In this document: piece after piece, positions 11,423 to 21,159 of the stretch | Layout of the letters: the number at the start of each line of letters is the position of its first letter | How positions within the stretch are numbered: position 1 is the first letter of the stretch | Origin: Terebella lapidaria | Lineage: Eukaryota; Annelida; Polychaeta; Terebellida; Terebellidae | Direction of reading: 5' to 3' | DNA length: 64,000 bases | NCBI GenBank assembly: GCA_949152475.1 | Contig: OX424563.1 | Location: 5,243,001-5,307,000 of the forward strand | The notes under the pieces: generated by a model | Database searches by the model: none | The model's input: only the letters and a program-made list of their open reading frames with translations | Told to the model about the DNA's origin: nothing | Program-made: the position numbers and the translations under genes

Positions 11423-12187
11423 ATTTTAACTACCCTCATCCGAACGGTCATATTCATTATCCTGTGTTCAATGATCCGGAACACAACCGGTAAAATACGC
11501 GGCCGTAACCAATCGCCGCACCAACACACGTGTCAGCATGGACGGCGTTACAACCCTGCTCACGAACGCCAGAAAACTCCAGCGACTACAACACGACGGC
11601 AGCTCGTAACTCACCATATAATGTCCCGGGCTCATGTTTCACCAATAACTTTTTAATTTCACCCTCGTTACATATTCATAGAGCGGTACTTTGATTCGGT
11701 TTCGGTGAGTTACACGGACATTTCCGATTGCTTTTAGCCGCCAAAGGTTTAGGCGCGAGCCCCTCTGATTCCACTGCACCTTTTTGTCGGGATCTATTTC
11801 CGTGGCTCGTTGCACTTGAATTTTCCGTGGCTGTAATCAAAGGGTCCGTATGGACGATAGTCCATGGAAAGCCAGAGGCAATCAGCCAAGCAGTTAGTCC
11901 CGCACCGCAGCTAACACCGTATTATACATCACCAAGCAGCCCACATTGCACAAATAAGGTCAGTATCGGACTTTACCTAGGCCCTACTGGAGATAATGGT
12001 ACACACTATTAGCAATTGGCTACAGAAAGTTCCTCACGATGGTGCGCCTTCGATTTGAGGCCATTAGGCACATAGTCCTAGTGCATGGAGTGTGGCCTAT
12101 GAGACATATAGGCTATTTATAAATTATCTGAATTATCAGTTGTAGGCTAGGTCATGTTATTGGCCATATATTCAGTCGAGTGACAGT

Positions 12188-12598
12188 TTAACGTAGTCCG
12201 CTACAAACAGAGAGGTAACCAAGAGTCGAAATTTAAAATGTATTTCTCGAATATTATCTTTTCAAAATTACCCTTTTTATAGATTAACTGATCAGCATCC
12301 CAATACTGAAAAGAAAATAGAGGGTCACCGTGCTGGTTTCTCCGACATATTAGATCAAAATCACAAACATTTACATAAAATTTTTGCACATTTTTTTTGT
12401 CCATATTCACATCTTGCATCGTTTTTTCCATGCGAACGGACACGGTGACCCCCTATTTTCTTTTCAGTTTTAGGATGCTGATCAGTTACTCTATAAAATA
12501 TGTCATTTTGAAGCTCTAGAATACATTGATACAGTTATTTATTTTTAAAAAAAACCTCTGACCCCCCTCCCCTCACTGTTTGGAGCGGACTACCTTAA
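12188..12598. mobile_element. Foldback MITE with TTAA target-site duplication
   Basis: TTAA at 12188-12191 and 12595-12598 flanks a 403-bp element. Its ends share GTAGTCCGCTmCAAACAG (12193-12210 and, inverted, 12576-12593). Further in, about 60 nt around 12280-12333 are inverted at about 12440-12500 with few mismatches (core ACTGATCAGCATCC and CTGAAAAGAAAATAG). TTAA insertion fits piggyBac-like or Kolobok-like elements. No transposase is present. Confidence 0.75.
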
Positions 12599-15500
12599 GT
12601 GGTAACAATTGCGCCATATTTTGTTTCAACATTCTGAGATGCACTCGGAATGAAACAAAGAAAATTTGTCATTAAGGACATCAACTAAGTGGTGCCACCT
12701 AGCGGGAAGGTCCGCGATGGATGTCGTAAAACAACGGGTTTGTGTGAATTGTGTCGTCTGCAAAACATTATGACGTCACTAGCTTCCGTGTCACGTTTTC
12801 CAGTGTCATTCTCCCTGTTATTACGATGAATATTTTATTTGGCGGCAATGAAAATAAATGCAGTGCGCCATCATTTTCGAATCACGTCAATTACTTTGGG
12901 CGTCGAGGGAGCCTTAAGACGGTAGCTGCGGAGATTTTAGCGACAGTCAACGACGCAAGAAAGATGTTTCCGGTTGCCAGCAGACAATCAAGACCCGTAA
13001 TTTTGGCGCGCAAGTGGCTAGTGGAGTTTATGGGGCAAGCCACGGAAATTGGACTTATTTTGTCTTCAATTTTCATTTAAAATTATTTAGCACACGATAT
13101 GTGATGATCAAGTGCTTAAAGAACAGACCCGGGGTGAATGCAGGAGGAGCACATAGCTTTTGATTCATGGGCGATAATAGGCACATGCAAACCACGTGCC
13201 CTGATGAATTACTGCATCTGGAAATGAACTCATATACAGATAATCGCCAGTCATATGTCTTATAGAAGAGCGTCAAATGCTATATAGATCTAGATCTACT
13301 ACAGAAAACTTACCGAAAACTATAGGCCCTAGAAAATAGATCATACATTGAGTGTACATCTTGAGTTTCTTTGTAAACACTGAATCTTCGAAATTGTAGT
13401 CCTAGGCCTAACTGCGTATGGAACTGTAGATCTAAAGTTGTTATCTATGAATTCGATATTATATTACAACATCTCTGCTCTCACAGATCGTGATATACGG
13501 TCGGGCAAGATATATTCGTAATTGGTATAGTGACAACTTATATACTTGCCTTTTGCCCAGAGCAGAACTTGAAGTGTAACACGTCAGGTCGTCTTGACTT
13601 CTTGCACTCAAAAATTAAACAGCCGCAGTTATATAGAACGCAGTATAATTCAGATAATTGTCAGACGCTGCATGTCACCGAGTGGTCGTTTGGTGCGTGG
13701 CGGATGGCGGGAAAAGAGTTGTGCTTTCCCGCAGGACACACCGGTCAGCTACAACAAAAGGTGATGTGTCCGTGGACGGTCGCCGCCGGGAGTTTGGCCT
13801 TATCTGTGACCAGTCACCGTCCCACCACGCCGCACAACGATCTAATTATCCCCTAATGATTTCGTAATGACTCATTTCCCCCTGAGTATTTAGAATAATT
13901 TTATGCAAATAACCAGTTTTTTCAGAATTTTTGATTTTTCAAGCTGCAGGCCATAGGCAGTAGCCAATTTGTGAAGAGAGAAGTTTTTTATTACTATAAT
14001 TTGTTGATTGTTGACTGCCGCGAGGCAGATGCTCATAAAACAATATTGACACAAATGAAATGACCAGTGTCAATTTCTTTATGTTCTTTACAATTCTAAT
14101 CGTTATATGATGGTCCAATATAAACGGCCCCATAATGTCTGTTTGCTTAGATATTTGAATTAATTGGACATTTATGCATTTCATGGACATGAAAACCAAA
14201 CAGGCTATAAAAAACACCTATACGTCTATAGTATTGAGTGGGTGTAGATATCGGGTATTAAAATATTCGGCCACTTTTTTCTCTCGTTATTACACAACAG
14301 AGAGGCGGCGGTGCCTTTGATATCAACATGTTCAATAAATAAGTTATTCACATGAGAAAGTACCCTGAGTGGCATTAGGTTCAACAGAATGTATTTGCCC
14401 CCTGAAGATAAACTTACAAACACACGCAGCAAATCGCTTGGAAAACTTCGCTCGCGGTTTATTTAAAGGTGAAAGTTATCAAATTATGATGTTAATTTGA
14501 CAAGATGTCGAGTGTTTATGTGTAGGTTGTCTCGGGCAAAGTTGGCGACTTTGAGATTGAGTATTACCCTCGAGGAGTTGTTCTTTTGATAGCAGCCTGT
14601 TTGAAATTTTATAAGGACACCGCATTAGGATTGCCTAAATACTCGCTTATACACACTTCTGTATGTTGTCAACTGCGAAACTAATATACAAATACGATAA
14701 AGACGTGCGGATTTATATACTTAATTTAATAGCACATGCTCCTAAATTCAGCAGTGCCATGTACAACATAGAAAACGGGCGTATTAATCGCTAAACTACA
14801 CATAAAAACAATTTGCAATCATCTGAATGTGTGTTTATAATTTACATCCAACGCATTTAAGGAATTAGGAGACAGTGAACTCTGGGCTACCTAAACTTAC
14901 CTTCCTTGATCACGTTAATTACCAAAGGGATGTCCAATATCAATGAACAGTATATAGGCCTATATGCTGGTTGTGTAGGCCTATTTGGTAACAGCTCTCC
15001 AAATTTGATCTTTGCATACTGGTACATGTATGAATAAACCATGATACCGGCACTATATTGTATAGTAACATTAATATCATTCTTGACAATTTGTAAATGA
15101 ATGAGACCCAATTGTTTTAGTCATTGGAATAAAGTGCGAGCCAGTACGATATGTCAGTGTAAAATACATGCATCTCCCAGAAAATAGACTCTTATACCGT
15201 CATTTGTTTTGCTACACACAACCACACATATGTATACTTATGCTGAATACCCTATCTAGTATAATTCTAGTACTGACTGATGTGTGATCAAGATTATTGT
15301 CACCACAACGTTTTCTAACGAGCAATCCATTTTATTAATCAAGTTTATTGTTCGTTATTCCTGATAAACTTTCATGAATATTTTAATTTGTCAAACAATG
15401 ATCAATTATAAGCGGGACCGGCTACAGGCTTATCCATAGGGTCATTGCGTCTCGGTAATGGACGGTGTGCGCGTTCCAGTCCCGGTAGTGCATGATTCAG

Positions 15501-15645
15501 TTATATTATTCCTAAATCTGACTTTAACCTACGACGTACACACAGGCTATATTCAACAAAGAAAAATGACTTGATTGCCGAAGACCTAACCCCAACTCGA
15601 TATGAATGTAATTATATTGGGTTTGTCATGCATTCAAATCAGGGA
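12599..15645. other. Intergenic DNA without identified genes
   Basis: No gene supported. It includes TAGGCCTA-type palindromes (13403, 14956, 14979) and AT-rich unique sequence. The 12751-13080 frame of 109 codons does not resemble a known protein. Confidence 0.5.
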
Positions 15646-15685
15646 ATCTGTTGGCCAGGTCATCGGCCTCCCACAGCCGCTCGGG
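15646..15685 (+). pseudogene. Degenerate tRNA-Arg-like fragment
   Basis: GGCCAGGTCATCGGCCTCCC followed by ACAGCCGCTCGGG resembles the D-arm to intron-start portion of the tRNA-Arg units at 17986 and later. It stops exactly where composite element copy 2 begins, as if that element had inserted into a tRNA-like unit. Weak similarity only. Confidence 0.3.
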
Positions 15686-17374
15686 AAAAAAATACCTAAA
15701 AATAATTCAAGAGTCGGGTATTTTTAGTTTTTTTATTTTCGCATTTTTGAAAATGGCGGCAATTTTCGATGAAAAACGACCAATTTCTGAATTTGGCGGC
15801 CACTTTCTCAAAAACTGTTCAGATAGTTTTGAGATTTTTGTTTCAAAACATTGCCCTCGTATACCTCTGTGATGTGTATAAGTTTCGTTGCCCCTGAATC
15901 GCCAGTCTGCGTGTGGCGGCCATTTTCATTTCCTGGACGGGTCCCAAATGGAACTTTTCCATGTGAAATTCTCCTATGCTTTATAATGGGACACATTATG
16001 CTTAATATTTTACATAATATTGAGACTAGGAATCAATTGTGGACATGTAGGAAATGATATATGCTGAACATTTTCGTGACCTTGAATTTGACCTTTGACC
16101 TAATTTTTAATGTCACAGGACAGAATGGCTAATATCTCGCTCATTATCGACTTTTCAGCTTAGGAATCAAGTGTGAGCATGTAGGAAATGATATATGCTG
16201 AATATTGTCGTGACCTTGAATTTGATCTTTGACCTAATTTTCAAGGTCACAGGACAAAATAGCTAATATCTCGCTTATTATCGACTTTACAGCTTAGGAA
16301 TCAATTGTCAACATATAGGAAACGATATATTATGAATATTGTCATGACCTTGAATTTGACCTTTGATCCAATTTTCAAGGTCACATGACGAAATGGCCAA
16401 TATCTCGCTTATTATCGACTTTACAGCTTAGGAATCAATTATGAATGTATAGGAATTTATATACAGATTATTCCCATGACCTTGAATTTGACCTCTGACC
16501 TAAATTTCAAGGCCACAGGACAAAATGACTAATATCGCACGTATTATCGATTTTACAGCTTAGGAATCAATTGTGAACATATAGAAAATGATAAATGCTG
16601 AATATTGCCATGACCTTGAATTCGACCTTTGACCTCATTTTCAAGGTCAAAGGACCAAATGGCTTTTATCTTGCTCCTCTATTGACTTTATAGCTTGGGA
16701 ACCAATTGTGGACATATAGAAAATGATGTACACTGAATATTTTGATGACCTTGAACTTACTTTCAAGGTCAGAGCACAAAATGGTTAATATCTCCTTATT
16801 ATCGACTATACAGCATAGGAATCAATTGTGGACATATAGGAAATGATATATGCTGAATATTGTCATGACCTTGAATTCGACCGTTGACCTCATTTTGGGT
16901 AATATCTCGCTCATTATCGACTTTACAGCTTAGCAATCAATTGTGCACGTATAGACAATGGTATATGCTGAATATTTTGGTGACCTTGAATTTGACATTG
17001 ACCTCGGTTTCAAGGTCAGAGAACAAAAAAAAATCAATATCTCACTTGTTATCGACTTTAAAGCTTAGGAGTCAATTGCGAACATGTCGAAAACGATATA
17101 TGCTGAATATTCTCATGACCTTGAACTTGACCTTTGACCTCATTTTCAAAGTCAGATCACAAAATGGCTAATATATCACTTATTATCGACTTTACAGCTT
17201 GCTGATCAATTTTTGCTAATCAGTGATTGCTAATCAACATACTAAAAAATGATATATGCTGAACATTCTTGTGACCTTGAATTGACCAATGACTTTATTT
17301 TCCAAGCTCACGGGACAAGTGGCTAATATCTAAAATATATATTGTCCGGTAACCTTTCTTAGCCCTTGGGCTAA
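15686..17374 (+). mobile_element. Composite element copy 2 with 134-bp tandem core
   Basis: Same family as 3947-5626, forward orientation, lacking the first about 100 bp (no GGTCCGATAACCT start). It has the AAAATGGCGGC block, the GGGACACATTATG block near 15990 and about ten core units. Units start at GAATCAAT near 16030, 16164, 16298 and 16432, a spacing of 134 bp. It ends TGTCCGGTAACCT and the perfect hairpin TTAGCCCTTGGGCTAA (17359-17374). Exact TGACCTTTGACCT sites lie at 16089-16101 and 17128-17140. Open frames in it are artefacts. Confidence 0.8.
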
Positions 17375-17608
17375 TTTTTCATGTTCCGATCGAGTCCAAC
17401 TTTCATATTTACTGACGACAAGCGGTCCCGGGCATGTCCGTCCGTCTGTCTGGCTGTTCACCTGGCAAGCCATGGCATGCCATATGGCATGATTGCAGAA
17501 GACCAAGCCTGGTGTAGACTATGTTGCCTTGGGTTTCCTTGGTATTGAAATCACGATATATTTCGCCTAAATACTCGAAGGAGTGCACATTCTATCGATG
17601 AATTAACC

Positions 17609-17729
17609 GAACCACTTTGGCCCAATGGATCAGGCATCGGACTCCTATAGCCGGTGGAATGCAATGACATTAGCACTGAGCACTCGTGAACAAACCCGTG
17701 GATTGCGAGTTCGAGTCCCGCCGGTGGTT
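17609..17729 (+). pseudogene. tRNA-Arg-like unit A, diverged
   Basis: The acceptor and T-arm are recognisable (TTCGAGTCCCGCCGGTGG), but the 3' half of the anticodon stem has changed (AAACCCGTGGATTG) and the intron region has an extra GCACTGA duplication. It is likely not functional. Confidence 0.6.
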
Positions 17730-17985
17730 TAATTTTTTTCATGTCCCGATCGACTATTGATCTTATCAATTTTACTTTGGAAAAAGTAGGGTTCCCTGGC
17801 ACGTCCGTCCGTCCGTCCGTCTGGTTGTTCATTTGTCAAGCAAGAAAATCATGATAGCAGAAGACTATACTCGATGAATTGAACTGAACATTCGAGTTAT
17901 GAACGTAACTATGTAAATAAATGAAGCAATTCATATCTTTTGGTTGACCACACAAAGAAATGAACAGTCTAAGTTTGATTGTCGA

Positions 17986-18095
17986 GCCACCGTGGCCCAA
18001 TGGATGAGGCATCGGCCTCCTAGCCGGTCGGGTGCAATGGCGTCAGCACTCGTGGAGAAAGCCGGGGATTGTGGGTTCGAGTCCCGCCGGTGGTT
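17986..18095 (+). tRNA. tRNA-Arg(CCU) with 37-nt intron, unit B
   Basis: A 110-nt unit that folds as a 73-nt tRNA after removal of 37 nt. It has acceptor GCCACCG against CGGTGGT with a G1-U72 pair, A-box TGGCCCAATGG, anticodon loop CTCCTAA with CCU, and B-box GGTTCGAGTCC. The intron sits after position 37, the canonical site. Its third base from the 3' end, G, pairs with C32 (the anticodon-intron pair), and GGAG can pair with CUCC. A TTTT run follows shortly after the 3' end. The position before CCA would be U, unusual for arginine tRNAs, so a tRNA-derived repeat remains possible. Confidence 0.65.
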
Positions 18096-18281
18096 CATAT
18101 TTTCAAGTCCTGGCCGGGCCTGACTTTCACTTGGGGAAATAGGGTTTCTCTCTCAAGTAATAAAATGCCAGGATTGCAAAAGACCAATGGATATGTAGGC
18201 CTATGTTGCTTTGGATTTTCCAAGGTTTCAGGATATATTTTGATTAGACATACAAGGAGTGTGCAGTAACTTGACTACCGA

Positions 18282-18395
18282 GCCACCGTGGCCCAATCTA
18301 TAAGGCGTCGGCCTCTGGAATAGCCGGTCAGGTGCAATGGCGTCAGCACTCGTGGAGAAAGCCGGGGATTGCGGTTTCGAGTCCCGCCGGTTGTT
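18282..18395 (+). pseudogene. tRNA-Arg-like unit C, anticodon loop disrupted
   Basis: Same unit as B, but the anticodon region reads CTCTGGAATA and the T-arm has a change (GCGGTTTCGAG). Composite element copy 3 begins within about 10 nt downstream, in the spacer. Confidence 0.6.
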
Positions 18396-18402
18396 CATTT
18401 TT

Positions 18403-19770
18403 AGGTTATACCCTACCGACCTTTGGTCCGATAACCTATTGCCGTGGCGTTGCGTCCGTCGTCCGTCTAGCTGTCCGTCTGTTCGTCCGTCCGTCCGTTT
18501 GCATTTTTATCTTTGAAGTTTACGGTCGAATCTTTCTGAAATTTTACAAAAAAAAATACCTTAAAGTATTTTTAGGGAAGGTTTTTTCAGTATTTTATTT
18601 TCGCCTTTTTTTTTCAAAATGGCGGCCGTTTTCGAAGAAAAATGCCTGATTTTGGACTTTGGCGGCCATCTGTTCGGTAACTTTTTTTTCTTTTTGATAC
18701 ATAAAACTCCTCATATGTACTTCTGTGACGTGTATAAGCTGATAATTTTCGTTGCGCTTGAATCGCTCGAAGTGGGCGATTTTGGCCCGAATAGGACTTT
18801 CCCATGTTAAATTCTCCTATGCGTTATAATGGGACACATTATGCCTAATATCTCACTTAATGTTGAGATTAGACACTAGGAATCAATTGTGGACATATTG
18901 GAAATGATATAAGCTGAATATTCCCGTGACCTTGAATTTGACCTATGACCTGTTTCAAGGTCAGAGCACAAAATGGCTAATATCTCGCCTGTTATTGACT
19001 CCACAGCTTAGGAATGATATATGTCGAATATTCTGATGACCTTGAATTTGACCTTTGACCTCATTTTCAAGGTCACAGGACGAAATGGCTAATATCTTGC
19101 TTCTTATCGACTTTACAGCTTAGGAATCAATTATGAACATATAGGAAATGATATATGCAGATTATTGCCATGATCTTGAGTTAGACCTTCGACCTTATTT
19201 TCAAGGTCACAGGACAAAATGGCTAATATCTCACTTATTATCGAATTTACAAGTTAGGAATCAATTGCGAACTTATAGGAAAATGATATATGCTGAATAT
19301 TGCCATGACCTTGAATTCGACCTCTGACCTCATTCTCAAGGTCTATAGTACAAAATGGCTAATATCTCGCTTATCATCGACTTATTGTTACGCAGAATAT
19401 TCTGATGACTTTGAATTTGCATTTGACCTCATTTTCAAAGTCAGAGGAGAAAATGGCTAATATGTCGCTTCTTATTGACTTTACAGCTTAATAATCAATT
19501 ATGAATATATAGGAAATGATATATGCAGATTATTGCCATGATCTTGAATTTGACCTTTGACCTCATTTTCAAGGACACAGCCAAAATGGCTAATATCTCA
19601 CTTATTTTCGACTTTACAGCTTGGGAATCAATTGTGAACATGTATACTAGAAATGATATATGCTGAACATTCTTATGACCTTGAATTGACCAATGACCTT
19701 ATTTTCAAGGTCACGGGACAAAAGGCTAAAATATATATTGTCCGGTAACCTTTCTTAGCCCTTGGGCTAA
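18403..19770 (+). mobile_element. Composite element copy 3, inserted in the tRNA array
   Basis: A complete copy: left end CCGACCTTTGGTCCGATAACC (18416 on) with (GTCC)n, then the ATGGCGGCC block (18618), the ATAATGGGACACATTATG block (18825) and about seven core units. It ends TGTCCGGTAACCT and TTAGCCCTTGGGCTAA (19755-19770). TGACCTTTGACCT occurs at 19049-19061 and 19551-19563. The left and right ends share a short direct repeat (GTCCGRTAACCT) and not an inverted one, against a classical cut-and-paste element. Array spacer sequence continues on both sides. Confidence 0.8.
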
Positions 19771-19957
19771 TTTTCCATGTTCCGATTGAGCTTGACTTTT
19801 ATTTGCCGAAATAGGGTTTTTCTGTCAAATGTTGATATGCTACTATAATCCAGGATTGCAAAAGACCAATGGATATATATGTTGCATTGGATTTTCCCAG
19901 GTTTTAGGATATATATTGGTTAGATATACGCGGGGTGTGCAGTAACCTGACTACCGA

Positions 19958-20029
19958 GCCACCGTGGCCCAATGGATAAGGCATCGGATTGAAAGCCGGG
20001 GATTGTGGGTTCGAGTCCCGCCGGGTGGT
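19958..20029 (+). pseudogene. tRNA-Arg-like unit D, anticodon and intron deleted
   Basis: A 72-nt version. The sequence from the anticodon loop through most of the intron is missing (GCATCGGATTGAAAGCC), leaving acceptor, D-arm and T-arm. It might look like an intronless tRNA, but no proper 7-nt anticodon loop forms. Confidence 0.6.
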
Positions 20030-20216
20030 TCATATTTTCAAGTCCTGATCGGGCCTGACTTTTACTTGAGGAAAAAAAAAATTTCAGTCAAGCAATAAGA
20101 AGATTTCACAAGACCAATTGATACGTATAATGTTGCATCAGATTTTCCCATGTTTCAGGATATATTTTGGTTTGTCACACAGATGACTTCACAGTACATA
20201 GCCTGTCGCCATCTGT

Positions 20217-20326
20217 GCCACCGTGGCCCAATGGATAAGGCATCGGCCTTCTAGCCGGTCGGGTGCAATGGCGTCAGCACTCGTGGAGAAAGCTGGGGAT
20301 TGCGGGTTCGAGTCCCGCCGGTGGTT
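20217..20326 (+). tRNA. tRNA-Arg-like unit E with UCU anticodon and 37-nt intron
   Basis: Identical in plan to unit B, but the anticodon loop reads CTTCTAA, giving UCU in place of CCU. UCU still decodes arginine. The intron, the C32-G anticodon-intron pair, A-box and B-box are kept. The stem retains pairing through G-U. Whether it is expressed is unknown. Confidence 0.55.
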
Positions 20327-20514
20327 CATATTTTCAACTCCTGGTCGGGCCTGACTTTTACTTGAGGAAATTAAGTATTTTTCAGTCAAGCAACAAGAAG
20401 ATTTCACAAGATCAATTGATACGTATAAAGTTGCATCAGATTTTCTCATGTTTCAGGATGTATTTTGGTTTGTCACACAGATGACTTCACAGTACATAGC
20501 CTGTCGGCATCTGT

Positions 20515-20624
20515 GCCACCGTGGCCCAATGGATAAGGCATCGGCCTCCTAGCCGGTCGGGTGCAATGGCGTCAGCACTCGTGGAGAAAGGCGGGGATTG
20601 CGGGTTCGAGTCCCGCCGGTGGTT
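20515..20624 (+). tRNA. tRNA-Arg(CCU)-like unit F with intron
   Basis: CCU anticodon and 37-nt intron are intact, but the 3' side of the anticodon stem reads GGCGG in place of GCCGG. That breaks one or two pairs, so the unit may be a young pseudogene. A TTTTTTT run follows within a few bases, as a pol III terminator would. Upstream flank nearly identical to that of unit E. Confidence 0.5.
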
Positions 20625-20831
20625 CAATTTTTTTCATGTTCCGATCGACGAACAGCTTTTCTGGGCATGTCCGTCCGTCCGTCTGGCTCTTCACCTGTCA
20701 AGCAAAAACATGCCATGGCATGATTGCAGAACAACTCGATGTAAGTTGCATTGTGTTTCTTTGGAAATGAAATCATGATATCTTTCCACTAAACACTCGA
20801 AGGAGTGCACATTCTATCGATAAATAAACCA

Positions 20832-20951
20832 AACCACTGTGGCCCAATGGATCAGGCATCGGACTCCTATAGCCGGTGGAATGCAATGACGTTAGCACTG
20901 AGCACTCGTGAACAAACCCTTGGATTGCGAGTTCGAGTCCGGTAGGTGGTT
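20832..20951 (+). pseudogene. tRNA-Arg-like unit G, diverged
   Basis: Closely related to unit A, with the same GCACTGAGCACTCGTGAACA change in the intron region. The T-arm reads TTCGAGTCCGGTAGG, breaking the stem. Non-functional. Confidence 0.6.
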
Positions 20952-21159
20952 CAGTGTGTTTTCATGTCCCGATCGAGTATTGATCTTATGGATTTTACTT
21001 CGGAAAAAGTAGGGTTTCCTGGCATGTCCGTCCGTCCGTCTGGCTTTTCGTCTATCAAGCGATGAAATGTCATGATTGCAGAAGACCAAACTCGATATGG
21101 ATGTATACTAGTAATGTTGTGTTGGGTTTCTCTTCCAACAATCAAATCAGGGAATTCTC

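Larger units (their letters stand above)
17375..21000 (+). repeat. Tandem array of tRNA-Arg unit plus spacer
   Basis: Seven tRNA-Arg(CCU)-like units in the same orientation begin near 17609, 17986, 18282, 19958, 20217, 20515 and 20832. Two spacer types alternate. One carries GGGCCTGACTTT and GGTTTCAGGATATATTTTG; adjacent units with it repeat about every 296-298 bp (17986 to 18282 and 20217 to 20515). The other carries a (GTCC)n tract and GGAGTGCACATTCTATCGAT. Composite element copy 3 interrupts the spacer after the third unit. The array therefore grew by tandem duplication of a tRNA plus its flank, before or around the time of that insertion. Confidence 0.75.

Noticed and set aside
15420..15490. 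Possible tRNA-like sequence with GTTCCAGTCCC
   Set aside because: A B-box-like word is present but no acceptor or anticodon stem can be drawn.
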